Under the pieces are notes generated by a model. That model was not told the DNA's origin and did not search any database. It was given only the letters and a program-made list of their open reading frames with translations. This document shows positions 1-13,672 of a DNA stretch of 64,000 bases, one piece after another. Positions within the stretch are counted from its first letter, which is position 1; each line of letters begins with the position of its first letter. The position numbers and the translations under genes are program-made. The stretch is from Hybos culiciformis (taxonomy: Eukaryota; Arthropoda; Insecta; Diptera; Hybotidae), in assembly GCA_964007475.1 (NCBI GenBank), contig OZ023275.1, positions 3,348,001-3,412,000 of the forward strand. The letters run 5' to 3'.

Positions 1-3000
1 TAGAAAAAATAAAAAAAGCAGATTAGATTTTTAAGTAAATACGATTTTTATGTAATATGTATAAGACATTTACGATTTTTGGTATTTCATTAACAAAAAA
101 AAAATGTATGTTTTAAATCTTTTATATATTTTTGTTCGTTTGATTTTTTTTTTCTCAAAGTAATTCAGTAAGAATTTCTTTTATTGAATACATTTTTCTT
201 AGAAATCTTAAAAATACGGAAAAAATAAAGTGAACATACGCACCCACCTCCTGTCATATTTTGAAAGAAAAAAAAAATACAGAAAAAGTAATAAAAAGTT
301 TATTGAAAAGATTAAATCCTAAATGAATGAAATTAATGTCGAAATTTCAAAATAATTGAACAAATAATCTTACAATTGATTGGATAAGCGAATGTACATT
401 TATTCTCATCAAAGCTCTTTAACTTTTGGTAATAAATATGAAGAAAAAATCAATTCAAAAATACTGAATCTAGTATTATACAAAATTTCACAAATTTTCT
501 TATATCTCTACTTTCAATGATCGATTATCTCATTATAGATCTCAGCAAGAACTGAATTTTCCTTCGAAAGAGTTGTAACTGTAAGACTCAAACCATATAT
601 ATTCTTCTATAATTATATGCAAACAACAACAGATTTTTATTTTAATGTAAGTTAACAGCTGTTCAGAAACCGCAAATTCAATCGATATTTAATAAAAATT
701 AAAAATACAAAAAAAAAAAATTTACTTAGTACAAAACTATTGAAAACAATTTTTCATTGAGGAAATAAAATAGAAATTTTTTTTTTCCATTGAGAAAATT
801 AAATACTATTCAAACTAAAAACATAAAAAATAAATAAAACATAAGTCCAGCAGAATTTTCTTTTTCTTTCTATTTTAAAGGCACAAGTTGAAAAGTCTAT
901 CATTTTTTTTTTATTTCACTTCAAAGATGAAAAATTTTCAGCTGCTAAAAAGGAAAAAAAAAAAAAAGTAATTTATTAAGAAACTAAATGGTTTTTACTT
1001 CTTTATTTGGATAGAAAAAAAAATACATAATTTTTCCTGTTTTAAACAAATCATTTAAAAAAGTTTTCCATTAAAAATATTTTTTTTTTTTTATGAAATC
1101 CAAGAGTTTTCTTTTCTTTTTATTTTTTTTTTTTTATAAATTTTTAAAAATATAGAAAAAAAAAAGGAAACGTTTTCAAAAAGAAGTATATTATTTCAAA
1201 AGTACTCCTTACGGCGCAAAAACATAAAAAAATTGGAAAAAAAAATAATGTATTGAAGAAATCATAAAAAAAAAAAACGTTAAAAATTCCACTACCACGG
1301 GCTTACTTTGAAAAGCTATAAAACATAGGCAAACGAATTCAATTATTGTCGGTTAATAAATTATTTCATATTTTTGTTTTAACATTTTAAAAATTTGATT
1401 TTCATATTTGCAACTCAAAATTTTTAAATCTGAAAAAATGTGGAACCTTGTTAATAAACCCGAATAAAAAAAAATTCCCTGCAATAACGAGCAAGGTATT
1501 TTGAGTAATAGATCTGCAGCTTAGATATATTATTATTAATTTTTATTTAATATCGCCTTTATGCAAAATAATGTACCAAAAATCCATGAATTAGAAACAT
1601 TTGATTTCAAATAAGTCTAATATATTAATCTATGATATTTATATGGTAAATTTATGGTATTTATTGCAACTGATATAATATTATTGCAAGTTTATCTTAT
1701 CTTTCACAAAAATTGAGTTAGCTCCTTAAAATAGTATATTTGAAAGAAGAATAATGCACAAGATAAATATAAATACAATTATTTTTTATTTGAATTAAAA
1801 AAGAAATAATTTACTTTAGCTAAAGAAATCTGATTCCTTGTAAACTAAAGAAAGTGTATAGCTAAATTATTAAAAAAAAAACGCAATCTTATAATATATA
1901 TAATAAAAATTACTCTTAAAAATAGAAAATAATTAAAATTTATTTTTATATCGGCTTGTTCCAGGAAATTTTATATTGCACCTATTAATTTATTCTATAT
2001 ATGTATGCGAACTAATTCTGTATTTAATAACTTCGAAAATAATTCCTGAAACAATTTCTCAACTGATTATTTTTCCATCTTAATTACAACTTTATTTTTG
2101 CACCCTGCTCTATTACAAAGCTAGAAGCAAGAAACATTTTAGCATATGTTAAACATAAAATATATCAAAAAACATATTAAAAATGTACGCACTTTTTTCA
2201 GGTCACGTATTTTAACCATGAAAAATATTTTAAATGAAAAAAAAAATTATGTAAATAACAAAAAAAAAAATAATCTAAATAAATTTCAGAGGACAATGTT
2301 ATTTAAAATGTATATATAAAAATCTTTTACATTCTTTGGTTTCTATTTCATTGAAGACCCAAACTTAATTATAAATATTTTTAATTTTTTCTCCGATTTT
2401 CAATGTTAAAAAAAGAAAATATTATTTTGCCATCATAAATATTACTACAGCTAGTAGTACATAGTACTTGCTAAACGTGTATATAAGAATTTTACCTAAC
2501 ATAAAGTACTTATAATGTACCCGGGTACAAAAATATAACTTGTACATAATTCTGTGAGAAATTGTTTTTTTTTCAAGAACTAATGTACTAAAGACAAACT
2601 AACTTAATTTATTATAATTGAAGCTTGTACGTAGGCGTAATAATAATATAAATCTATCATAACTTTAAACAAAAAAAAAAAAAAACCTTAAACTAAAAAG
2701 GAAATGGATAATAAAGTTTTTTTTATCTTTTTCACTACAGGAAACTTTCTTAGAAATAAATAATTTATTTTTTTATACGGTTTAAGATTAGATATGTATA
2801 TATACACTTTCATATATGCTTGTTGTTAGGTTGAAGGCTCCACAACAGGAATCACATATATGTTAACGAGAAATAAAAAATATATAAAGAAAAAATGTCA
2901 ATCTAAAATATATCCTGTACAGTGAAAATAATTAACTATATTATGTACAGTATATAATTCAAATGTATATTTTATAGTATATAAAATCGTTTAAATCCTT

Positions 3001-6000
3001 ATTAAACTTTATATTTTTTATAAGTTATTTTATTGATGTTTAAATGGCACGCAAATTTAAAATCAAATAAATTTAATATTTTTCTTGTATATTTTTATGG
3101 GCAAAATAAAGTTTATTTTATTATGCGAACGGAAATCTAATTTAGCTTGTGGATTTTTTTTTCTATTTAGGTTAGCTCATAGTAAACATTTTTGTCAAAT
3201 AATTCATGACCTAAAATCAACAGGATCAACTGCATTTCCCTAGTTAAGTTACCTTAATTTGGTCTAATAATCATATCAGCCTGAACATAAAAAATTAATA
3301 TTTTTATTAAGCAATAATTAAATAATGTTCGTTCAATTTTTCTTCAGTTGCAATTTCTATACTTAATCTTATTTCTTACTTTAGTCAAGTTTCTAAATAT
3401 ATATACTTCATATTGTTATCCTTATGCATACTTAGTTAAAGATCAATATACAGAATATCTAATGAAATATTGAATTTATACCGATAAAATTTCCAATTAG
3501 AATAAACCATAATCAAACTTCAAACTAACAAACTGCGAGACAATATTGCCTAGAACTATGAATCTTTTATTCCAATACACAACATAAATATACTTATTTC
3601 TATTCATATATTAGTAATTTAGAGCATAATAACATACCAAGTTAATAAAAAACAAAAAACCAGCAATAAGAATTATAAAAAAAAAAACAATTCTATCAAA
3701 ATAGAGTAAGTAAATTCATTATTTATTTGTAATAATGAAAATAATAAAGAATTTTCTTCATTTAATATGAGTATAAAAATAAATACTCTATTATGTTGAA
3801 TGTATATAAAAATAAAGTCGTATTATAAATAGAAATGTAATTTACAATTTACATCATACACAATAAAAGTCCTTTTATTTGGCGAAAGCAAAAAAAACAA
3901 AAAAACAACCACAAAACCGTATATTTATTTATATAATATACACATTAATTTATGTCCTTATTTTGATTATTATGAAAACTCACGTATTCTGTAGTTTCCT
4001 AAAATTATTTTCGTCAAAAAATTTTGAATACCAAATTGTGTATATTAAACTCTATTCAATATGTAATTGTAATAGTTATTCAAAATTTCATAATCAACAT
4101 TTTTGTGTAGAAAATTATGTCCGCAATTTTAAGTTTTTTAATCAGAACAAAAAATTATCATTTTCTTTATACCTTAATAAATATTTTCTAACTACAATAA
4201 TTTAGTATTTGACTGGAGGATTAATATCATTTACCAAATTCAGGCCAAAAAATTTAAAGTAAAAAAAACATTTTTATTATCAAATTTTAAAATTTTTCTA
4301 AGTTTTAGAATGTTTTTTTAATTAAACAATAAATTCTTAAAAAACTTAACAATAATTTAAAAAAATATTATTTTTCATAAAACATAATGTTCAAATTAAA
4401 CAAATATTATTTTTGTTGAAAACAACAAAATTTTAAGCTTTTAAATGACAATGTTTAACAACTAGCTTTTAAATTTTTTTTTTTTTTCTGTAAATATAAT
4501 TGTTTATTATTATTATATCTCTTGCCGGATAAATGTATTTATTTATTTTTTTTATATCTTCAAAATAATCTTGAAATATATTTTCAACAAATGTTTTCAT
4601 CCATATTTCCTACATATTTTATTTTTTGAAAAAAAAATATTTTTTTTTGTCTGTTTTTCCTTTACCTACGCAACCGCCAAAAATTAATTTTTAAATTGTC
4701 TGAACAACAATTTTATTTCTATTATCCCATTTTAAAAAATTTATTATATACCAACTTTCATAAAAAATATTTCAAGAAAAAAATATATATCTGATTTATA
4801 CAAATTATGCTAGAAATTATTTCACGGTCTTTATTGTTTTAAAGTTTCAAGGATTCATCAATAATTATAAATATAAAATAAAAAATAATATACGAAAATA
4901 ATTATATTGGTTTCTCAGATTTAACTTATTTTTTATTAAATATTTATAAATATATTCATTATTTATAAGGGGGATTATTATTAATTAATTATTATTAGAA
5001 ATTTGAACGTAGATACAGATTAATCTTGGAATTTAATTTTACTCATTTAAGTTTGTTTATTATAAGAATTCAGAAGTGTTGTAAAAAAAACCAGAAAGTT
5101 CTTATATTACATGATTATAGAAATAATGAAGACGCTAGGTATAAATATATACATAAACACATATTAAATTTTTTTTGTTAAATACGTGTACGTATTATTT
5201 TTCGTATATAGACTAAGAAATTTTAAACGCATATAATAAAGCATAAAAAGAAACTACGGTGGGTGTCAAATATTTTACACGTGGATCTCGTATATTTAAC
5301 GAAAATGAATTTCGTTTATATATTATACTCCTGTTCTATTTGCATATATATACATATGAAATAAATAGATAAACATAAAATGTATTTATTTACATAGATT
5401 TTGCATAATCGTGTTTATTATGAAAAGGATTTACAAACTTGTTAATTTATTAATGAAGATATTACACCTGAAAGAAAAAAGATTAATTATTTAACATAAA
5501 TTAGTGTTTCAACACACATTATTTTCATTAAGGTTAGAAAAATGTTTATTTAAAAAATATCTTTCAAAATTAAGTAATACTTGAATGAATATAAAATCCT
5601 GAATATTAGCTATAGTAGTATGGTATGGAGAAAAAATAGATTATGTTACAGTACATATAGAAACAAAAATTGCTATCTTATCGTTGAACATTATTTGAAT
5701 TTTACAAGAACTTAATGTTGAATGTATATGTATAGTAAAAATTAAACTGTACAATTGTGCATAAATATATGATTTTAGTATATATTCATTTTGTTTCCTA
5801 ACAGGACTAAAACCATAATAGTGTAAAATATCGAAATACAAAATTTGTAAATCATAAATGGATTGGATATAATTTACAAACTGAAAATAAATGTACTTTC
5901 TAATAGTTTTGCACTTACTAGTTTTGTATTTCAATATTGTATTATCCAACTTAAATAGAAACAATTACAAATATCATGTGCGATTTTCGGGTTAATTCTT

Positions 6001-6105
6001 TTTATTTAATGAAACGAGTATTTAAAAAAAAAATATATTGAAAACTGAGCAACATTCAGATATTCAATTATATCATAAATCTATTTAATGTGTATTTTAT
6101 TTTTA
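1..6105. other. AT-rich non-coding stretch, no gene seen
   Basis: No supportable gene is present. The sequence is dominated by A-runs, T-runs and TA-type microsatellites. The longest open frames, around 3879-4205 and 5641-5964, encode about 108 residues made mostly of Lys, Asn, Ile, Phe and Tyr. That is what chance frames look like at this base composition; they show no domain and no start or splice context. The one compact symmetric site noticed is a 14-bp perfect palindrome, tgtacccgggtaca, at 2516-2529, which may be chance. Confidence 0.7.
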
Positions 6106-6209
6106 CACTGAACAGATAGCTGCGGCAGATATATTTTCTATATATTTTTGCTAGGTATAGTTTATAACTGGTTCTTATAGCTAATTTTGCGACGAATTTT
6201 TTTTCAGTG
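6106..6209. mobile_element. Short CACTG-ended inverted-repeat element (possible MITE)
   Basis: The segment starts CACTGAACAGATAGC and ends TTTTTTTTCAGTG, so the outermost bases are inverted (CACTGAA against TTTTTCAGTG). The left 35 bases, including cagatagctgcggcag, recur in inverted orientation at 33211-33249, where the same CACTG terminus is followed by TA. A repeated terminus at two loci supports a transposable-element family. The left flank is TA but the right flank is AA, so a TA target duplication is not shown and the right boundary is uncertain. It contains no coding capacity. Confidence 0.4.
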
Positions 6210-6744
6210 AATATTGTATACAGTTTTTACATTTTCGTTGCTTAGAATTATAATAGTAATAGCAATTTATTGCGTACTGTATACATTTATGTAAAATCGT
6301 ATTGACAATTTAGCACAATAAATCAGTTTCTTTTTTAAAAAACTCAAACTCTAATTAGTTCCTCTTTTTTTTATTTCAAACTTAGAATTATTATAATGAA
6401 TGTGTCCTTCATACCTACATATATACTTAAGTCATTATAGTATAGATTGAGCAGTTTTTAAATAATGAGTTTTTAAAAAGATTTATTATTTTCCACCCAC
6501 TTTTCTTTTATAGGAATTTGCTTTAAATGGTATAAATTTTTTTATTTGCTTGCTGAAAAATGTATATGTGGTACATAAAAAGCAAAATTATGAATTTTAT
6601 AAAATAAAAAACTAATTCATTATAGTTGAACCAAATAAAATAAAAACATTATCTCATTTGAAAACATGTTGAAATAAAACGAACTTTGGAATGTTAGCTA
6701 ATTAATATTTGTTCATATTACATACAATGTAAACGTAAAGGTTT

Positions 6745-6841
6745 CAAAACCAGATTCAATTAATCAATAATGGAACAAAATGTTAGGAAATGTGCAAAAC
6801 CAGATTCAATTAATCAATAATGGAACAAAATGTTAGGAAAT
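6745..6841. repeat. Tandem duplication, two copies, period 50 bp
   Basis: A 47-base block starting caaaaccagattcaattaat occurs at 6745-6791 and again, letter for letter, at 6795-6841. The copies are offset by exactly 50 bp and separated only by gtg. Perfect identity in a region that otherwise drifts freely implies a recent local duplication, by replication slippage or an end-joining event, or else an assembly artefact. Nothing suggests function. Confidence 0.95.
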
Positions 6842-7890
6842 TGCAACAAAACGTATAAATTGAAAAAAAAATAAAAAAAATTTAAATAGCATAACATAAA
6901 CATAAATGATCTCTGAAAGAAATTTGATTAATATTAAAAGAGACCAGACCATCATAGATATTGCATTCAGCTATAATAAGTTATTATAGCAACAAAATCT
7001 AATATCTAACTTAATGGGATTTTTGAACACAGATGCTTGATTTAATTTTTTCGTGATTTTATTTTTCAATTAGAGCATATCCATTGTTAACCTCTACGTT
7101 TATGTATGTTCTAAAACAAAACAAAAAAACTTAAAAGGATACATGACAATACATACTAAATGAAATGCAGTAAAAAATAGTAATATTCATGAAAACTGAT
7201 ATGATCAACGTATTTAACCAATTTTTTGTTTTATGTAGATATTTGCTGGAAGCACTACATTAAATCTTAATGTGTTTTCCATTAAAATCATTATATCACA
7301 AATCATATTTTCTTGCCATATTAGAGTTTAAATGTAAACGTTGTTGATCTTCTCTATTTCTAATGTTTAAATGTTTTAAAAAATTCTACTGTTTTCAATA
7401 GCTTGAATTGTATAAATTTATCGCCAAACATTAGAATGAAATGAAAATTTGATGGTATAGTAAACGGACAAATGAATTGAAAATTTATTAGAACCCTATT
7501 TTAATTTAATAGAACTTTAATTTTTATGTACGATATTTAAAACAACATATTTATAAAATATATTAATTCTTACAAAATTCGTAGAGATATTTACAAAAAT
7601 AAATTTTTGTATTAATTCAAATTCTTTAAGTTAATTATCATTGAAATGTCACGAAATGTCATGAACAGAAATAACCACTTATCTATCACACTTAAACAAA
7701 ACTATTAAAAACTAATAAACATTTAAACTATTAGTGAAGTAAACATAAGTCGTAATATATATGTAGATGTGTACAACGAGATGGTATATTAATTTTTTTT
7801 TTAACTTATACACATTTTTCTTCTTCTCATTGCAACACAATAAATTTTCTTTCCGAATATTACATTAAATTATATTTTTTATAATTCTAA
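6842..7890. other. AT-rich stretch, nothing recognised
   Basis: No gene, RNA or element is recognisable between the 50-bp tandem duplication and the G+C-raised island near 7.9 kb. The sequence consists of mixed A/T with short runs. Confidence 0.6.
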
Positions 7891-7897
7891 TTAAAAA

Positions 7898-8266
7898 ATG
7901 TACCAGTATTTTATATTTATATTATATTATATTACACACTACAGAGTGAAAATGGTAAAGCCAAAGGTAACAAAAAAGGTAAGTGGGATAAAGTTCCGAA
8001 TAGCTCATACTTCCGATCAAGCTGAAGTTTGGATGGGGTTTAAGAGAGTCCGATCAATTTTTAAAATCAAAATAGTCTTTGGTGATCAGAAATGGTACTC
8101 CAAAGTTTTCATATATTGGGTATACCTAATCCATGTTTTAAACCTGATTTGTCACATTTTTGAAGAAGGAATAGAGGTGGTCCCGAAGATGTCAAATCCA
8201 AGACGGTTTTGTGGAGAAAGCCAACATTTTATAGATATGCGCCCAAAATTGTCTCATGTTAGGTAA
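7898..8266 (+). other. G+C-raised island with open frame and splice-donor-like end; possible exon or repeat
   Basis: A 122-codon frame opens at 7898. A second ATG at 7952, inside the richer part, looks more natural. From about 7945 to 8280 the G+C is visibly higher than the flanks. The frame runs through ordinary mixed residues such as FRIAHTSDQAEVWMGFKR and IEVVPKMSNPRRFCGESQ, and its stop codon lies inside a perfect AG|GTAAGT donor site at 8261-8268. It could therefore be a 5' exon of about 311 bp spliced at 8262/8263. Against this, no acceptor, partner exon or recognised domain was found, a second GGTAAGT occurs at 7978-7984, and short open frames occur in the other frames too. The segment could equally be a degenerate interspersed repeat. 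Function is unknown. Confidence 0.3.
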
Positions 8267-8289
8267 GTAAATCACATAGAGAGGCGGTA

Positions 8290-9593
8290 TATATAACTAA
8301 TTAAAGACATAATAACAAGTCTGGAAAATATCCTCTCTATTTTCAAACCTTTAAAGTGCCTTTAACAACCACTTTAGATTTAAAATCTTTTAAAATAATA
8401 TTTTTTCTTCCAGGAATTCTTTAAAAGAATTTTATAAATATTTTATTTGATTTATTAATCCTTATAGTTAGATTTAGTCATTTTGTACACTTCCAACTCT
8501 TACTTCTTTGTAAATCAACAGAGAAAATTTTGAAGGATCAAAGAATAAATTTTTGTTCGGAAAAAAAAATTTATTTTCTTCTTCATTTTGAACCCGAAAA
8601 TTTTATGTTTTCTTTTTAAGTTGATATTACGAGAAAAACGTAGGACCAAATATAAAATTGCTTTGCACGATTTTTTTCTGAATAATTATAGGGTGTTTTA
8701 GTAAACAATTCAATTTTGCGAATACTACAAAATTACACCAAATAATAAGTCTAGTTCTGATATTTCAGTTAAAAATTAAAAGAATTTAGTTTCCATTATG
8801 ATGATTGAAACTTCAGTAAAAAACCCATTTTCGTATTAAATGTTCACATTTCGTTAACATGGAACTATATTATTTGTTTTCCAATTATAGCTTTTACACA
8901 TATTATAGTAGCTTAGAGTAAAATTATAATACGTTACAAAACCTTCGTCTTCTGTGTTATCCTGACATTAAGTTTCCTGTTTTTAATAAGCTCATTGGTC
9001 GATTTCTATCCGAATCACGAATGTTATTTCTGACCAAGTCTTCCTGTACCAACTATGGATTGTTTCAAATTCAATAATATAAAAATTTCTCTTTCAAGTT
9101 CTATAACGAAGTTCAAGTTCTATAACACAATCTTGCGGTACTTTATGATTTCGCGAAGCTAATTTTTTTTTTATGCTTCAACTATTTTTAATTATTAAAA
9201 AAAGGTACTCAAATATGATTTGATTACCCAATGGCGTAGAAAAATATTTATTAGCTACAAACATTTTAAAAACTTATTAAAAAAAATTTAAAGAATTTTG
9301 CAATTATGTAGTTAGTTATACCTAGGTTCTTGTTAATGTAATGAATTATTCATGCCAAGTAAATAAACTAAAAGAAAATTTTCTTTTGCTTAAATTTTTC
9401 TTTCTTTAAAATTTTTTTGCGAAAATTCGCTATATAAGTTTTAAAATTATGTATGTATATACTAAATAATTAGTTTGTAAAAATTATATCGCGAAAATAA
9501 TGTTATTTTCTACAGAAACTTCTTAAGTTTAAGTTCAATAAATTTTTTTAATAAAAACTTTGAAAAGAGAATATTTAATATTTTTGTACATAT
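8290..9593. other. AT-rich stretch with a small tandem repeat
   Basis: No gene is seen. A 14-base block, tcaagttctataac, is repeated at 9094-9107 and 9113-9126 with a 19-bp period. Around 8692 the sequence tagggtgttttagtaaac resembles the outer end of some mariner/Tc1-type elements, but no opposite end was found, so no element is called. Confidence 0.55.
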
Positions 9594-9754
9594 AATTGTG
9601 TCGATGTTTATCAAACCGCGTCTATTCCATTTTTTTTTTTAATTTAAAAATAGCAAAAACTGATAGCAAATTCGAAGACGAATCCAACGATGTATTATAC
9701 TCATTTTTTTTTGAAAAGTGGAATTGACGAGTTTTGATAAACATCGACACAATT
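9594..9754. mobile_element. Non-autonomous inverted-repeat element (MITE-like, about 160 bp)
   Basis: The left end aattgtgtcgatgtttatca and the reverse complement of the right end are identical over the first 22 bases. They then match imperfectly for about 20 more bases (the left continues ccgcgtctattcca, the right actcgtcaattcca). The inside is A/T-rich with no coding capacity. If the transposon proper begins at GTGTCGATG, the flanks are AATT on both sides, a possible 4-bp target duplication, although it is palindromic and therefore ambiguous. Length and structure fit a MITE; the superfamily is not assignable. Confidence 0.65.
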
Positions 9755-12700
9755 GTTTAACATATTTTCTAAAAGTTAAAAGATTTATTTATTAATTTTT
9801 AATAAATTTATAAGAAAGACAAAATAATTTTATTTTAAAAATTTTATAACAGAGCAATGTTAGCGCCAAAAATGTCTTTACTCAAATACGGAAATGTTTC
9901 TGTTAGATAAATTTAAGAACATATTTTACTCATTAGAATTTGATTGCACATAGAATTTAAATAACAGTTGACATGTATACACTACAAACTCAAAATTTTT
10001 CTAACCCTTCAAACCAAATACATTCTTCAATAATGTAAATCAATTTCAGAATATGTAGGTACTTACATTCCTACGTACATATATGTACAGAATCGTTATA
10101 CCACAAATTGTTTTTTAATGTTTTCAAATTATTTTTTGGGATATAAACACTGTAAAATTGTTTTTATGAAATAAAAATTTTTAAAATATTGTTAAAATGT
10201 AAAATCATGAAGATTTCATTTTGCAGACAAAGGTACACATGGTGGTATATGGTAACATATAAATAAGTTCAAGAACTTTTTTTTCTTATTTTCCATTTAA
10301 AAGAAATTCAATTCGCGATCTTTGTGGATTCAAAATCTTTCTATTTTTGAAATCAGTTACGGCCAAAGGATTGAAAGTAGATTCCTAGAAGTCGTTTTTG
10401 TGGTATTGAACATATATTTTCATATAAAAAAATTCTGAGACGGAAAGTAAGAATTGCCAGTCCGAGAAAAATTTTATAAATTCAGTTATAGTTGAATAAC
10501 ATAAGATAGATTTGTGAATTTAAAAAAATTTAATCAATATATTGAAATTGGATTTTTTTTTAATTAACATGTTCTTTGGAAGTTTCTGATTTAGAATTTT
10601 TAAAATAAAAATTTTACTTTATCGTTTACACTTATACAAATATCGTTTTAATTTGTATATAACATAAAAAACATAAGGGAATAGTATTAAGTTCCAAAAG
10701 ATAAATTTTTTCAGTTTAATTTTAAGTGAGATCATTGAAATGAAAAATAGCAACACATAAATTCACTATTAAAACAAAATACTTTTTTAACTAACGAAGC
10801 AACTATATGACAAAGCAATCATACCTCTGAGTCTGATATTAACAATACTCTACGGAAATATATATTACGAATTGTTTGATTTTAAATGGAAAATATAAAA
10901 ATCATATTTTCTGAAATATAAATTCTTGTTTTTTGTTTCAAATCTAACATATTGTTGCAAAATGGAAAATTAAATCCAGAATATGGATAGAAAAAATTTT
11001 ATTAATGGAAATAGATTAATATCTAGAACTACAGTTATTATCAAATTTAATGTTAAATTAAACAATCTGCTTGACGGGAACCATTGAATTTTTTAGAAAT
11101 AAAAATTTGATAATAAAATTTTCAAGCAAATGTGTCACTTCGCAGTGAAACAAGTGTATCACTTCTTCGAGAATAGGCTTATGGGAAAAAATCCTTTTAA
11201 TTTAATGTTATAATACTAGACCTATTTAATGTTTATAGGTCTTTGAAAGTCCTATGAATCTAATCATTGTAATAAAAATATTTTATTAGAATCTTTAAAT
11301 CACGTTAGTTTGCCAAAAAAAAAACCCTCCAAAGATTAAGTGAACCCAAATATTAAAATTTTGAAAAATAAAATTTTCGGAGTACTCTATTTCCATTGAA
11401 AGATTTAAATTGAAATGCTTTTAAGTAATAAAAAAAAAAACTTTTTCATAAATCCTTTTTCTATTTTTTTTTTTGCTACAAATAAAATTATTTTCTTAAT
11501 GTTTAATAACAAAAAGCTTTTAGGTATGGATATGGAAAAATAGAAAATTTTTCCTTATCACAAAAGGACATAATTTAAGATAAAAAAAAATAAATAACTG
11601 GAATTATATTAATAATATTATGGGAAAAATAATATGAAATGGTATGCAAAAAATTATTTAATTTATCAGAAACTTAAAAGAAATTTTCAATCTATTGAAA
11701 AGTTTTTTTTATTATATTTGATTCATAAATATAAAGTATAGTTCGCAATGGCTTAACTTTTCTAGTTGTTTAATTTGATAAATTAGACTCTTCGAACTTT
11801 GAAAAGAAATATATTCTTTATTTAGAAATTTTTATTACCATTCATCTAGATTTAGACTAAAAAACTATTTTTCCTTTTTTTCAGCACAATTAAATCTAAA
11901 TTTTAACCTTTAACTATAGATAATTCCTTTAAATCGACATACTTAACTCTTTTTGACCATATTTCAATTCAATAAACAAGCTTAATATAGTTTAATTGAA
12001 GAAGACGAAAAAAAAAAAACAATATTAAATATACAAATTTAATATCATAAATTTTATGTTTATCGATTCAATTTTCATAGATCATATTGTACTTCATTTA
12101 TGAATGTAAATAAATTTATGTTCAACTTTTGTTTCCTTGTATTTTATATATTAAAAAAAAAATTTTTTTTTTTTTTTCTTACACCAAATATTATTTTACA
12201 TTTATGATGTTTATCATGCTAATGCTAACATAGAGCGCTTCCTATATTTTCAATTTATTCATAATAAAGTAAAAAAAATTTCCCTATAAAAGATATTTTT
12301 TTTTTTAATAACACGATATGTAATAAAATTTTTACTATGAAAAATAAGAACTTCTTAATATTTTTTATGAAAGCAAATAAAATTTTTTTTATTCAGTAAA
12401 ATATTTCAAATGTACATAATGTTTGTTATATCAAAAATTTTAAACTATTAGGTATATTGTTTTTTTTTTCTTATCATTTTTAAATCGTTGTGTATAAGAA
12501 GTTAAAAAAAAAATTTAATATTATGTTTACAAAATTATCAGAACTTTTTTCCCATATGTAAAACTCAACTGGAAACTGAGCCGAAATGTTTAGACTCATA
12601 TAGCAATGAAACTGAAATTCAACCATATAGCTTAGTTTCGAACAATCAAACTATCTCACATTTCATAAATGACTGTCAAAAATAATAGATCTTTGAAATA

Positions 12701-13246
12701 TCTGAAAAACAAAATAATTTGAAACCTTAAAAATGTTCATAATCTTGAAGAACAAAATAATTATAAAAATTAAGTCAGTTTGCTGTTAATTCGTTTAAAT
12801 CTTTATCTATCTTTGTGAGTTCTGCAAACGAAATTTTTCTTAACACTTATTACGATATCTTCAATCAATGTAGAGAAATCTTAAATAGCATAACGTTATT
12901 TTTTAATGAACATTAATAAAATATAAATTTCCAGAAATGTTTGATTAAAAAAAAAAATATATGTTTTTAAAAACAAATAAATAAAAATTTTTTATTAAAT
13001 TCTCTAAAAAGTTAATAACACAATTTTGTTCTATGATAAAAAATAAAAAAAAAATAAAAACTTTGGTTTTTTGATTTATTGAAAATATAATGTTTTTCTT
13101 CTGACACAATTTGTATTAGATTAATTTTATTTTTTAATAAATTTTATTGAGTTTTTTTTTATTTTATGTTTTTCTTTTTTTGAATATTCAAATGAAAAAT
13201 ACATGTAGTACACACTTTGTACTCACGCAATATACAATATGAATAT
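9755..13246. other. AT-rich non-coding stretch
   Basis: No gene or element could be supported. Slightly richer patches near 10290-10480 and 11100-11170 contain no open frame longer than chance and no inverted termini. Small hairpins, such as agaccta/taggtct around 11220-11245, are within what random AT-rich DNA gives. Confidence 0.6.
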
Positions 13247-13668
13247 GAGGCGTTTATTTTGAAAGTGGTTTAAGTCCATTTTCCAAAAAAAAAAGTTAAT
13301 GATCACAATAAACACAATCCTATATATTCTTTTTATTTAAAAACAATTTTAGTCAAGTTTATCATTAAAATCGCTTTGATTTTGACACTTGAAAATTAGC
13401 TTATGGAATTATTAATGTATGTAAAAAATTCTTTTTAAATATACTTTTAATATATCAGTAGGACGATTGCAGCGTATTTATATAATGTTTTTATATAATG
13501 TTTATAAAAGGTATTATACATTTTATAATCTAACATGGTTAAGGTCATAAAAACATGAAAGCGACTTAATACCAGTTACCAATATTTTTAAATCAATTCA
13601 AACACAAACCTTTAAATATCTCAATACAAAAACAAATGGACTTAAACCACTTTCAAAATAAACGGCTC
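13247..13668. mobile_element. 422-bp MITE with about 35-bp terminal inverted repeats
   Basis: The left terminus gaggcgtttattttgaaagt, continuing ggtttaagtccattt, is matched by the reverse complement of the right terminus, with one mismatch in about 35 bases (gaggcg against gagccg). Both ends are flanked by ATAT (13243-13246 and 13669-13672), consistent with a short target duplication but palindromic and so not decisive. The interior has no coding capacity, so this is a non-autonomous element mobilised by a transposase encoded elsewhere. The superfamily is not identified. High terminal identity suggests fairly recent activity. Confidence 0.8.
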
Positions 13669-13672
13669 ATAT

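Noticed and set aside
3879..4205. 108-codon open frame on the plus strand
   Set aside because: Residues are almost all Lys, Asn, Ile, Phe, Tyr and Ser with no domain, and composition equals the flanks. It is a chance frame in AT-rich DNA.
5641..5964. 107-codon minus-strand open frame
   Set aside because: Low-complexity Tyr/Ile/Lys/Phe residues, no composition shift and no splice context.
8692..8710. tagggtgttttagtaaac as a transposon terminus
   Set aside because: No inverted partner was found nearby.
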